A stretch of DNA of 64,000 nucleotides from Diplodia intermedia (taxonomy: Eukaryota; Ascomycota; Dothideomycetes; Botryosphaeriales; Botryosphaeriaceae), in contig JAKEKT010000005.1 in assembly GCA_021495925.1 (NCBI GenBank), forward strand, positions 310,001 to 374,000, given 5' to 3'. Below the pieces are notes generated by a model. That model saw only the letters and a list, made by a program, of their open reading frames with translations, ran no database searches and was not told where the DNA came from. This document shows, in pieces, positions 35,130-45,942 of this stretch; the first letter of the stretch is position 1; the number at the start of each line of letters is the position of its first letter. The position numbers were made by a program, and so were the translations under genes.

Positions 35130-36065
35130 TCACGTCTCCTCCCCAAACAGCCTCCCCACCGCCCGGAATACCACCTCCCTCGGCACGACCACTTCAACCC
35201 CCGCGCCCACCACTCCCTCCACAATCCTCTTATGCTCCAGCGTATACCCCATACAATCCAGATACACCAACACCCTACCCGTGATCCCACCCCCCTCCCC
35301 GCCGACCAACAACCCCCGGACCCACTCCGCCACCCTCCTCACCTCGCCCGCGCTCCCGTCCCCATACGGCGACGCCGCCGCCGCCCCGACGACCTCGCAC
35401 CCGCCCACGCCCTCCCACCGCCTCCGCGCCGGCCGCACCTGCCGCGCCTCCGGGCTCACGAGCACCAATCGCGGGGGCGGGGCCTCCGCGATCCCTTCCT
35501 CCTCCTCCTCCTCCTCCCGCCCCCTCCTCCCCTCCAGGAACCGCCTCACCGCCTCCTGCGGCGCGACGACCGGCACGTCCAAGCCCTCGAACCGCGGCAC
35601 GTCGCCCGTGCAGAGCAGCAGGATCGCGTCGACCGACTCGCCATCGCCACCGGCATTTCCGGTGGTGGTAGTGGCAGCAGCAGCGGCAGAAGCGGCAGAA
35701 GCAACCCTCCGCACGCACGCCTCCACCAGCGGCTCCAGCCGCCGCGCGTCCATCTTGACCTCGGTGCCGTCGCGCATGCGCGAGACGAGGACCTGCCTCT
35801 GCTGTTGCTGTTGCTGTTGTTCCATCATCTCTTTCCGGCTGCTGCCAGAGGAGGATGAGGAGGAGGAGGAGGAGGAGGAGGAGTCGGCGGGTGAGAGGCG
35901 GGCGCGGACCTCGGCGAGGGAGAGGGCGTCGAGGGCGCCGTGCTGGACGAGGCGCGTGCGGGGAGGGAGCAGGGCGGGGAGGTCGGCGGCGTAGTCGTGG
36001 CGGGGGGATTGGCCGATTGTGACGAGGGCGAGGGTGTGGTGGTGGTCATCATTTGGTGGTGACAT
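35130..36065 (-). CDS. AroM-family protein
   Basis: AroM proteins are rare in eukaryotes; the family is related to the Asp/Glu/hydantoin racemase fold, but its reaction is not settled. The single-exon frame from 36065 gives 311 aa. The start is set by the conserved LALVTIGQSPRHDY close behind it; a longer frame adds 47 Lys/Thr/Gln-rich residues and is less likely. Family blocks present are GALDALSLAEV, LVSRMRDGTEV, DAILLLCTGDVP, a GAAAASPYGDG segment and LVYLDCMGY. Three homopolymer inserts (Ser, Gln, Glu) are encoded by TCC/TCG, CAA/CAG and GAG repeats and probably lie in surface loops. The stop is 171 nt from the convergent NCS1 permease, placing it in the same cluster as the hydantoinase. 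Confidence 0.85.
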   Translation of the reverse strand: MSPPNDDHHHTLALVTIGQSPRHDYAADLPALLPPRTRLVQHGALDALSLAEVRARLSPADSSSSSSSSSSSSGSSRKEMMEQQQQQQQRQVLVSRMRDGTEVKMDARRLEPLVEACVRRVASAASAAAAATTTTGNAGGDGESVDAILLLCTGDVPRFEGLDVPVVAPQEAVRRFLEGRRGREEEEEEEGIAEAPPPRLVLVSPEARQVRPARRRWEGVGGCEVVGAAAASPYGDGSAGEVRRVAEWVRGLLVGGEGGGITGRVLVYLDCMGYTLEHKRIVEGVVGAGVEVVVPREVVFRAVGRLFGEET

Positions 36066-36519
36066 TTTCGTACTTTTTCTTTTCTTTTTTTTTGGCTCCT
36101 GTTTCTTCTTTGTTTTGTTTGGTTCGTTCGTTTGTGCGAAGGTAGGCTTGTTTGCTTGGGCTTGCAAGGACAAGGTTGTGGAGAAATAGTCGACGATGGA
36201 TATCAATTTTCTGTTCGTTGTTCACACGAATGGAGCTCGGTGGTCGTTGTTAAGCGGCAAGTTCGTAGTTCCCGCTGTACAGCAATATAGGATCGGCCAA
36301 GTATCAGTCGTATGCACGTTGACGCAGGCCTCGGGATCGGAGTTGCGATGCCGAGAGCTGCAAGAGCGGCGATGGGGTCGCCTGGTCCGAGAAATCCTGA
36401 CCATTTTGTATATTTCGTCCAGTGTATGCTTTCACTCGGAGAAAGTGAGACAATCATTGATGAGAGTGAGTCGAGTATAAGCGTGAGCGAAAAGTGTAGA
36501 CTTTACAGCTTCGTGGAAT
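36066..36519. other. intergenic region upstream of AroM gene
   Basis: The first 120 nt are T-rich on the plus strand, that is A-rich in the AroM leader. The rest contains no credible frame. It separates the AroM gene from a doubtful secreted-protein gene; both read on the minus strand. Confidence 0.4.
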
Positions 36520-37246
36520 TTAGCGATGGCGTGGTCGACTGATCTGGTAATCATCGCAAGCCGTAAGATGGTTCACTGCACGTGAACAATATCGGACAGC
36601 TATGGGTCCAGAGCTCGACGACGACGATGAATTGGCTGTAGAGGATGCCAAAGTCGTAGCAGATACCGACGCAGCTACAGTGGAGTCCGAAGACGATGTT
36701 GATTTCGACATCACGGTGGTCTTCGCACGGTGTGCACTCAAAGGCGAGTCGATATCTTGGGTGGCAGATGCGGAGACGTACGAGAAGGCGCTTGAGGAGG
36801 CGGTGTCTGCGTCAATCTTGGTGCCATTGTTGTAGACGGGGTTGGTGATCTGGCTCCAGCAGTTGTCCGATTCGTCTTCGTTTCCGGTGCATGTCTCATA
36901 GTCTGCAAGGCACTGCCACTGCACCGCTTTCTTGTTTACCATCTCATTGCACAAGGTGTAATCATTGCTCACAGGCTGTGTGTGAGGTGCCATTCGCGGC
37001 GTCTGACCAACAGATACTGCCAAAGGGAAGGCTCTGGTTGCACTTACGAGGCCCGAGAAGGATATGTCCATATGCGGTTAAGAATCGGTATGGCTGTGCA
37101 TAGGTTCCTCCCTTACTGTTTTCTTCGTATTTAGAGACGAGCCCAAACTAGTTGCATTGCACCAGGTTTTCTCCCAGAAAGAATCCGGCAGTCACTCCCG
37201 CCACAGCAGTAGCAGAAAGCAGTAGTGGAAGAACAGGATTCCACAT
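36520..37246 (-). CDS. putative Cys- and Ser-rich secreted protein, exon structure uncertain
   Basis: Three coding-like pieces lie on the minus strand. Near 37246 an ATG opens a good signal peptide (MWNPVLPLLLSATAVAG), but that frame stops after 32 codons. A second frame around 37045-36965 reads CNQSLPFGSICWSD plus an N-glycosylation site. A third frame (36950-36520) has YETCTGNEDESDNCW and then a long Ser/Thr/Ala stretch as in cell-wall or secreted proteins. A 70-nt intron with GTGAGC donor and CCTTGCAG acceptor would join the second and third in frame. The link from signal peptide to the second piece needs a weak donor (GTGCAA). Either this is a three-exon gene or a decaying one. The product is not recognised. 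Confidence 0.35.
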
Positions 37247-38576
37247 TCTTAGAATGTTGGTGATGAGGGTTGGTACTGCTGCAAGACGTGTTGCACTGGG
37301 TAACCAGAACGCCGAGTCGACAGTCCTAAAGGATCTAGCTACGCAAGGAAATGGACACGAATGCAAGGAAATGCCGGTTCGACGCGGAGTCTCGGAAGTT
37401 CGGCCCGTGTGGCAGTGTTGGACACCAACGCCAGCAGAATTGGGGGCCAAAAAACATATAAGATTCGATGGTCCTCGACGAAGCTTCGGTCCTTCCGTCC
37501 AATTCGCATGTGCTGAAGTCTGCAGAAATTAAACTACATGGGAAGAAACCGTCACGAAGGAAGGGAAACGTCCGGACGGAAACAAGAACAGGGAAAGAGG
37601 TGAGCACCTGCACGACGCCGTCACAGCCGCTCTAGCTGCGTCTTATACCTTTGGTTTGTGTGCTGATGAGGTGAGGCGAGGGCGGCCAGCAGAAGTTTCG
37701 CGTCGCTGGCTGGTGCGTCATCGGTCCCTGGCAGTTCGCCTATCTTATCGCGATTCAGAGCTGCCCCTTCCGGGAGCGTTGCGTGCCTGCGTATTGAGAG
37801 CACCAATGCCGGGCCTCCAATGCTTGCCCTGTGGCACAAGCCCCACTTCGCAAATGTCGACGCCAGGCGGGAAAGGGGTCGACGTTGAGCGGGGGGGCTG
37901 TGGTTGGATGCCATGCCGAAGCTCGCAGGCTGGTCGCTGCAGCTGCCAAACGCCGAGTGGAGTGCAGAGAGCCACCGACGTCTTTCCGCCCTCATTGTAC
38001 GCCTCGCACCTCAGGCCCATCTACCGCGTCTCTCACGTCTCTCCGCTCGCTTCAGCAGCGAGCATGGCAGGCGACAAGCGAGCCGGCGGGCGCAGCGTGC
38101 GCGCCAGGCCCTTTCGATAGCGCCAGCCCCTGCAGGCCGTGTGGCCCTGCAGAATTCCAGCATTCCCGTCCCCGCGGCGCGGCAGGAGCATGACGCTCTG
38201 AGGTGCGGCGGCGTGCAAACGGAACACGATTCTCCGGGCGTTGGACCGCAGGGCCGGCGCGAGATGAAAGCGGCTGGCGCGTCGCAGATGAGGATGGCCG
38301 GCCCTTGCGACAACAGAACCCTGCCCCGAGTGCTGAGTTCAGCAGCGATCCGCCCCAGGCGATCAACCCGCGAAACAACCAAGTTGCACTGATCAGGCCC
38401 GCTGCCTGCCACTGCCACCGCCAGCGTGACCCCCCGACCGCCCCGGCGCGTTTCACGCCCCAAAGCCCTCTTTCCCTCCGCCTCTCGCTCATTCACGACA
38501 CCCATCCGCCGCTCCTTGCGCCTGCAACGCTTACCTTCTCCGTCGCTCTGGCAGCGGCGACGTTCGGGATCCCACC
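37247..38576. other. intergenic region upstream of CAP10 gene
   Basis: GC-rich DNA between the doubtful secreted-protein gene (-) and the CAP10-like gene (+). Frames on both strands at 37620-38580 are Arg/Pro/Ala-rich without domains. The last 180 nt are C-rich, as expected of a fungal promoter and leader. Confidence 0.45.
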
Positions 38577-40125
38577 ATGTTAACCACCTTCCACCGCATG
38601 CTGCTGGCCGCCGCGTTCTGCGTCTTCTTCACTATTTTCCTGCTCCGCTTCTCCCTGCAAGTCGAGGAGGCCGTCCCCGAGCTGCCCACCACCCAGGAAG
38701 AGCTGTTCCCCTACGACATCTACAACAACCAGTCCGTTGCCATCCCGCTCTCCTCCTCCTTTGAGGAGCCGCCCACGCCCGAGGGGTGGCGATTCCATCC
38801 CGCCCGTGACGCCCGCAACTACGGCCTCAATGAGGAGCAGTGCGACTGGACCTTCCCCAGCCTTTGGATCGAGCTCGAGAACGCCGCCAGGGTTCGCCGC
38901 AACAAGGGCAATGTCACCAAGGAGGACTTGGACATCACCTGGCGCGATGACGCCATCACGCGATGCATGATCTACGACCACCAGGTACATGCCATTGCAC
39001 ACTACTCATGAAGCTCTACTCTGACGCTGCTGCAGCTCTACATCCTCGAGACGCGCGGTACCACCCACCGACGCGACTACCGCGAGCGCACTCTCGCCGT
39101 CCTCCACAACATGCACCGTGCCATCACCGCCTACAACGGCCCGCTCCCCAACATTGAGTTCGCCTTCTCCGTCGACGACTGGGTCTACAGCGATATCAAG
39201 CAGGATTACGACCACATCATCTGGGGTTTCACGCGGCAACCCGAATGGCCGGACGTGTGGTTGATGCCTGATTTCGGATACTGGTCGTGGCCCACCGACC
39301 CCGTCGGCGCTTACCAAGACGTCCGGAATCAGATGGGCGTCCGTGAGAAGACACAGGCTTTCAGCGAGAAGAAGCCCAAGGTCGTTTGGAGGGGAGCTGC
39401 TATGACAGATCAACGCAAGCAGCTGATCAAGCAATGGCACTCGAAGCCATGGAGCGACATTGTGGCGCTCGACTGGAATGATCCGGATGTTGAGGAGAAG
39501 TTTGTCATCATGCCGGATCACTGCCAATGGCAATATGTGTTGCATACTGAAGGTTGGCTACCGAGCCTGCCGCTGGGCTCTTGAAACAGGCAAGCTAATT
39601 TGCTTTTAGGACGCTCCTACTCTGGCCGCCTCAAGTATCTCCAAAATTGCCATAGCGTGCCCATCATCCCCCAGATGCACTGGATTGAGCCGCATCACAA
39701 GCTCCTCATCGACCAAGGGCCGGCGATGAACTACATCCCCGTCAAATTCGATTTCTCCGACCTTGGCGAGAAGGTGGAGTACTACTTGGATCACCCTGAC
39801 GAAGCCGAGCGCATCGCCGACAACAACGTCGCCATGTTCCGCGACAAGTATCTCACGCCTGCTGCCCAAGCCTGCTACTGGCGTAAGCTGTTCCGTATGT
39901 GGAGAGACGTCAGTTTCGAGCCCGAGCTCTCTGAAGATTATGGAAAGCCGCGCGGCATCCCGTTTGAGACTTATGCGTAAGTTTTGCCGTTCAACCCTAT
40001 TTCCGGATCATATTGGTTGGGGCCTCATTCGTTGATAACCTTGTGCTAATTTTTGCCGCAGCCTGCTTGATATCTATGACTCGAACCCTTGGAGGGATAC
40101 CGAGCCTGCACCAACATCAAAGTAG
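38577..40125 (+). CDS. CAP10-like glycosyltransferase (GT90 family)
   Basis: Type II membrane glycosyltransferase of the CAP10/KDELC/LPS-modifying family; in Cryptococcus CAP10 is needed for capsule, while filamentous members probably decorate wall or secreted glycans in the Golgi. Exons 38577..38984, 39036..39552, 39610..39976 and 40062..40125 give 451 aa. Junctions DHQ-LYILETRG, LHTE-G-RSYSGRLKY and ETYA-LLDIYDSN are in frame. A signal-anchor helix covers about residues 8-28. Visible GT90 blocks are FAFSVDDW, KPKVVWRGA and EGRSYSGRLKYLQNCHSVP. The last exon is very short, adding 21 residues. The ATG is in a strong context (CCCACCATGT). Confidence 0.9.
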
Positions 40126-41287
40126 AAAGAGCATACTCCACGAAATTTCCTTCTCGCCGTTCGGTATATACCTCCAAAGACAGCCTCTAGAAGCGTCAGC
40201 GTCGTTCTACAGTCTTACATCCGTTGTATTATCCCGCCCCTGAGCGGAGCCGCCTTCACGATACATCAAAACATATGGAGGCTATCAACAAGTATCGGAT
40301 ACCAGATCTGCTTCTGAGCGGTCGACTACGGGTCCTAGAGGCCTTCTACGCAACGCCATCTCATGGGTGTGACCAATATTACGAATAGCGAGCCCAACGA
40401 ATCATTAGGGCGAACATGGCGTGCATTTGATCTAAGGATCGGTTGTTGGATTTGAGACGTTTCTAGAAGGGAAACTGGATGCATTAGGGCGTTTCTTCGT
40501 TTCACCGGTTGGATCGTTCGCGTTTGGATTCTGATTCTATCTTTTGGCCGGTGTCTGCGGTTGATACCCTTTGCTCGTCACTTTAGCAGACTCGCCATTG
40601 GCCATACGAAAATAGGCCACGGCCATGTACAATCAAGTAAGATTATCGACCGGGGTGTGACTCCGACTTGAGCTGGGTTTGGCTCGGATGGGGGCGGATA
40701 GCTTGGCCACCGTCAAGTCGGGACGAGGCGGATGGGGGCAGAGTTTTGGGGCATTAATCTGTATTGTTTTGCAGCTTACCATTGTTTCGTCGAGACGAGC
40801 CGTTTGGTCTGTGGTCCATCTGGGTTTGGGGTCTTCGAATTTATTCAGATTCTTCAGACTACGGGTAGAAGAATAAGGACAGCAGAAAACAATAATCAAA
40901 CAAGGATCCATCTACCCAAGAAAAAGATATGCGCAAAGCAAATGTGAACCACGATCCGTGTATCATTCAAAAGGGGCTATCGCTGTTGTCTGTAGCCAGC
41001 GTCGAGCGTTTAAGGTTTTCAGAGCACGCAATGAGTCCCGGCTTTGCACGTCATCTATACGGATGCCGTTGAGAGATGGTGACCTCAACGCTAACCATTT
41101 CAGGAAATCCCTTTTTTTTCTTCCCAACCTTCTCTAAACCAATGCGGCCCCACGTGCTTCAAATCTATCACCCTGCCCTTTGTCTCCAATCATCGTTCTT
41201 TAAAAGCAGATAGACCATTCATCATGCCATCCGTTTCCCCTCTCCCACCTCATTCGCGTTCTCTATCTCTCTCTCTCTCTCTATCAA
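40126..41287. other. intergenic region at convergent gene ends
   Basis: Between the CAP10-like gene (+) and the class V aminotransferase-like gene (-). It contains short frames without domains and a CT microsatellite at its right edge. Both 3' UTRs should lie here. Confidence 0.45.
41261..41284. repeat. CT dinucleotide microsatellite
   Basis: A run of mainly CT units (CTCTATCTCTCTCTCTCTCT and a few more bases) lies just past the stop codon of the minus-strand aminotransferase-like gene, in its 3' UTR. Confidence 0.8.
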
Positions 41288-42829
41288 CTAATCCAACCAC
41301 TCCCCCCGCTCAGCCCTTTCGCAGACCTCCTTCAGCACGCCGGCAGCCCACTCGAAATCCGCAACCTCGAGGTACACCATGGCGCTCAGCCGCGCCCACC
41401 AGCCGCCGCCGTACTCGATCAGCGCCTGGAAGCCGCCATACTCCCTCACCATGGTCGCGGCGGCCCAGTTCTTGACGAGCGCGGGCACCTCAGCCTTAGT
41501 CACGGGCCTCTTGCCCGCCTTCTCGCGCGCCGCGGCCGCCTGCTCGGCGGCGGCCTCGCACGCGTCCAGCGCCAGCGGCAGGCGCACGTTGGCGAAGAAG
41601 CAGGCGCCCAGGGTGCCGGACGCGTTGTCGAGCAGCTCGGTGCCGAGGATGCGGGCGGCGCGGCGGCCGCCGTCGCGGGCGAGGCGCTCGCAGTAGGCGC
41701 GGATGGCGGCCTCGCCGCCGAGCGAGGCGCGGTAGGCGAGCGCGGCGCCGACGCAGAGGAAGGGCGTGTTGTCGCCCGAGCCGGTGAAGGCGAAGTTGGC
41801 CTCGAAGTCGGACTCGGCGGCGCCGCTGGGCGGGAGCGGGTTGACGTAGGCCGCCGGCGCGGCCGGGTCCGGGAGCGGGCGGAAGCCGTGGGAGGTCGGG
41901 AGCGTGGAGCGCATCAGGCCTTGGTGGCGGACGGGGACGTAGAAGATGGCGCTGGCGCGGGGGGTGAAGAGCCATCTGGGAGGTGTTGGTGGTGGGGGTC
42001 TTTTGGTGGGTTTCTTTTTGGTGATTGGGGAGATTTGGGGAGATGAGATGGATGGAGTACTACTACTCACTTGTGGCAGTTGCTCACGAAGAAATCCGGG
42101 TCCAGCTCGCCCAAGTTCAGGTCGACCTGGCCGACGCCGTGGGCGGCGTCGATAAGGCTCAGCACCCCCAGCTCACGGCACGCCTGCGTCAGCCTTTCGA
42201 ACGGCAGCCTGACGCCGGGCAGGGACACGACCGTGTCGAAGATGGCGAGCTTGACGCGGCGGCCGGCCTTGACCTCGGCGTCGACGACGTCCCGGAAGCG
42301 GCGCACCAGGTCGTCGTCCTCGACGGGGAACGTGTACTCGACCTTGGCGGCGCGGGCGGGCGTCGTCTCGCACACGTACTTGACCGTGTTCTCGCACGCG
42401 CCGTAGATGGTGGCGAAGTAGACGATGACGTCGCCGTCCTCGAAGACGAGGTTCCGCAGCACCGTGTTGACGCCCGTCGTCGCGTTCGGCACGAAGACGA
42501 GCGTCTCGACGGGGGCGTGCAGGTACGACGCCATCAGCGCCCGCGACTTGCGCAGCTCCTCGGGGTACTCGTAGCGGATGAACTCGTCCGGCCGCGCCTC
42601 GGCCCGCGACTGCCAACGCCGCAGCTCGTCCTGCACGGACTTGGGGTAGGTGCCGAAGGAGCCTGCATGCCACTGGTTATCATCCCGAGCTCACGGCTGT
42701 ACGAGGTTGTGCGGGGCTGAAAGGTTATGCTCACTGACCATGATTGATGTTGATGTAGTCATCGTCGAAAAGAAAGTCTTTGCGCAGCTTGCGGCCAAAT
42801 GGCGACGTGTTGGTGGTGCTTTCGCCCAT
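41288..42829 (-). CDS. class V PLP-dependent aminotransferase-like enzyme
   Basis: Member of the cysteine desulfurase/isopenicillin-N-epimerase group of fold-type I PLP enzymes. Minus-strand exons 42739..42829, 42071..42662 and 41288..41975 encode 456 aa. The intron ends restore NINHG-SFGTYP and SNCHK-WLFTPR. K228 in SNCHKW is the expected PLP Schiff-base lysine; SLIDAAHGVGQVDL just before it supplies the PLP-ring aspartate and histidine. NATTGVNTVLRNL is the phosphate-binding segment. All catalytic marks are intact. The substrate is unknown; fungal relatives are usually annotated as isopenicillin N epimerase-like, but no beta-lactam genes are nearby. An in-frame ATG 90 nt upstream would add 30 residues and is considered less likely. 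Confidence 0.88.
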
Positions 42830-43446
42830 TGTGGAAGTTTGAGGTGCAATGGAGGATGAGATGGTGGGGTATCCGAGTTCGCAGTTCTGCAGCAATTGCC
42901 GAATGACGTAAGCTCTCAACCTTGCAGAGACCCGTTCAATGGAAGCAATTGATGAATATCAAGAATCCAGTGAGCATCCAGACCGGTAAATATAAGTTGG
43001 GCGATGGTTGAGTCACCGGTACTACTGAAGCGACTTGTCAAGTAGGCGGGACGAGCGGAGGGCGCAGTAAGCGCCGATAACGCGGCTTATCCCGGCCGTA
43101 ACCGATCCCAGATAACATCTCAGCACGACTAGTCAGAAGTAAGCCTGCACGAAGAGTCACTGTTTTCCTTCGTGGTAGCCATCTTTTGTTTTTGTTTTTG
43201 GTCCTCCAGCTACTCGAGCACGCCATCTCTGCATTACAGTCATAAATCAAAACTTCCGAGGTCCACCACAAACCGCCAAGTCCGTCTCTCGACGTGGATA
43301 TTAACTACATAGAATCCAACTCTTGGGAATGAGATGCATTAGAAAACCGCCAGGGTGTTCTTCTTTTCGCAAAGGGAAAAGTGGGCTCGCTCAGAACTCC
43401 AGGAAAATGATCCGCTCAAACCACTCTCCGAGAACCGCATCTCCCT
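42830..43446. other. intergenic region
   Basis: Promoter side of the class V aminotransferase-like gene and 3' side of the next minus-strand gene. No coding frame, tRNA or repeat is supported. Confidence 0.45.
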
Positions 43447-44597
43447 CTAGATCCGCGGTGTGTACAACTCCTTGTTTACGTTGACTCTCCGCCGGTACTG
43501 GTCCCTGAATCTTATCCTGCCCAAGGTTCCCCATCCAACAATGCCAAAGAAGGCGACGGCCCAAACCAAGGTAATGACCAGACCCGTGGGGAAAAGCTGG
43601 TCAAAGGCCAGTGTTAATCCAGGCACTTCCAACGGAGCCAAGCGGTAGCCCGGAATGAGGAAAGACACGGCATTGGCAGCGTTGGAGGCAGACGTGTCCG
43701 AGCCAGATGTGGTGTCTACAGATTTGTCGGAGAAGACACCATTAAGGAATGACGCCTGAGTGGCCGAGAGTTTGGTGGAGAGGGGAGACATGTCCTGGGG
43801 TGAACGTGCCGACAGCTGGACAGTCGGCACAAGCAGGTCTTGCATTTCCGGACTGCAATAAAGTTAGTCTAGATCATGGTTGGGATTGTTTGGGGTTTGA
43901 CGTACGCTGACTGCGTGTTGTCCAAGGTATCCTGGTCGACTTGTCCGACATACATGAGCACCTTGATTGCCTGCGGACCTTTGGAGTCTGATTGGCGACG
44001 GACAAGTGCGCCCTCTTCGTTGACCTCGATCTCGCGCAATTTGATCGGCGGCGATGCCAAGGTCGAATCCAGATCTCTTTTCGAAGGAGGGTCCGAGCTG
44101 TTGGAAGCTTGCACCGTGGCGCTCTGGTACGACAGCGTCATGCTGATGTCTGCCGCCGTCACACCCGTCCACGGGTCGTAGGGTGGTGTCATGTTGTACA
44201 TGCGGAGCTCGGCCTGGAAAACGCCGGTCTGGTTGTTGAAGAATGGAATGTTGTAGCAGACAGCCAGCCCGCTCGGGTTATCGGGCTTCGAAGCCAACCT
44301 GGCCATGGCACCGTCGCATGATGCCTGAGTCTGCGAGTCCCAGTCATCAGAGTCGACGGTGCCGTTGGCGGCAGGCGTCGTCGAGATGCTGCTTGGGTCC
44401 GAGTCGGCTGTTGCTCCACTTTGGCGGGTCTCGAGTTCGTTGAAGAACTCGTGGGCCTGCCTCATCATCGTATCCTCGTAGCTGTATGTGCGACGATGGA
44501 GCGCATGAAGCACGTGGCCTCCGAGGCTCTTTGCAGTGGCATCAGCGGCTTGTCCGATAACTAGAAGGCTGGCGAAGAGGCCGGCAGAAGGTCGCAT
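43447..44597 (-). CDS. single-pass secretory-pathway membrane protein, unknown function
   Basis: No known domain is recognised. Minus-strand exons 43906..44597 and 43447..43852 give 365 aa; the 53-nt intron (GTACGT donor, TTGCAG acceptor) joins TQSA to PEMQDLL in frame. An N-terminal signal peptide (MRPSAGLFASLLVIGQAADA) starts the protein. A large luminal or extracellular part has several Asn-X-Ser/Thr sites and only two cysteines, in ASCDGAM and LAVCYNI. One membrane helix (about 322-342, LVITLVWAVAFFGIVGWGTLG) precedes a basic cytosolic tail with RIRFRDQYRRRV. The layout resembles conserved fungal wall-stress or ER type I proteins, but that is only inference. The coding pattern is clear. 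Confidence 0.82.
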
Positions 44598-45942
44598 GAT
44601 GGACTGTCCAGCAGCCGGACTGGATCGAATTACGTGGTGGATGGAAGGAAAGAGCGTGGTCGTGGTGTATTACAATGAATGAGGAAACAACAAAAGGCTG
44701 GCCAGCAGCTTACCAGGTTGACGGCAGAAGAGAAGGAGAGGTGGCGAGGATGTTAGGATAGAGAAACGGAGCCAAGAAGAAGCCGCATGAAAGCATGACA
44801 ATAACAGGATACGGATAGAGCGGAGGCCAGGCGGGATCAAACTGTCATGAGAGAGACTCAAGACACAGGAGCCATCATGGCGTGACAAGCGCCGTCGAGG
44901 TATCTGGTGGAGGAGCGGTTGACACTCGAGCTGCGACGCGGTGCGGACGAGATCTTGATGCGAGGGGGCGCGGTGCTGATCCAGTTAAGCTTCGGCCTGT
45001 GCCGGGCAGCCGTCTTGTCGATGAGCGGGCCTCATCTGGCCCAAATTAGACACAGGCCAGTCGATGCGGAGGACCAGGGCGGCACCGAAGCGCTGGCTGC
45101 GACAGCTTGCGGGCTCGGCAGGCGCGCGCGGCCAATCAGCGCGCGCGAGCGGGGCGGTGGCCGGGGGTTGTGAGTCGCGCCGGCCAGCTTCAGCACTGTC
45201 GCATCCTTGCTGGGACTGCAATGCAGACGCTGGGTGGCTGCGGGCGGGAATGCCATGGCAGCGGCTGCGGCTCAACGACGGCCTCGTGGCGCCGCCCACG
45301 CCCGCGTGCCTGGCGTGGGGTGGAGGTAAGCTGTGGACTGCGCTCCAGGCGAGCAGCAGCAGAGCAGCCCCTGCTGAGGCCTGCGCGCGCCCGCAGAGCC
45401 CTCGCACCTCCCTCCACCGCCGCACGCCGCCCGCACACCCTCTCCGGCGCCGACGCTGCATCTCGCCGCGGCTCCTCCACCCACAGCTCGCGGCGACTGC
45501 ATCGCGGACGCACGGGATCAGCTGAGCGCGGCGCCGCGCTCGTTTGCGAGGTGTCGTTGCGCAGCGGCGAGTTCGCGTGAGACACGTAACAATGCATGTC
45601 GTGCCAACAGCGTGCTCGCCCAACTCGCCAACTTCACAGCCCAAGCACCGTTGCTGCAGACGGCAGCTGCCAGCGCATCGCCCTGGCCAGGCGCAATCAG
45701 GGCAATCAGGGCAAATCCCCCGGGCCGAGCGCCCAACGCCAGCACGACTACATCTTCATCAGCCCGACTCCTCACGCGCGCCCTCGCCGACTCTCCCCTC
45801 CCGTCATGCCCTTAGTCTCCGTTGCACCCGCCGTGTAAAGCGGCGTCCGTGGTGACTTGTGTGCACCCGTCTTTCTGCGACGCTCTTTCCCGGTCGTGTC
45901 TCCGCCCAGCCTCGCTTCCGTTCTCGTCCAATCGCCGCCGCA
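44598..45942. other. intergenic divergent region
   Basis: Lies between two genes that diverge: the membrane protein (-) and the pseudokinase (+). GC-rich with many overlapping Arg/Ala/Pro-rich frames on both strands, none credible. Probable promoters and long 5' leaders. Confidence 0.45.

Noticed and set aside
36602..36835. Plus-strand acidic frame of 77 codons
   Set aside because: It is the reverse complement of a Ser/Thr/Ala-rich stretch; Asp/Glu/Val content is the expected mirror image.
42025..42720. Plus-strand frame of 231 codons
   Set aside because: Antisense to the PLP-binding core of the class V aminotransferase-like gene, which has intact motifs.
41288..42829. Beta-lactam (isopenicillin N) biosynthesis gene
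   Set aside because: The enzyme belongs to a broad PLP family, and no ACV synthetase or isopenicillin N synthase lies in the window.
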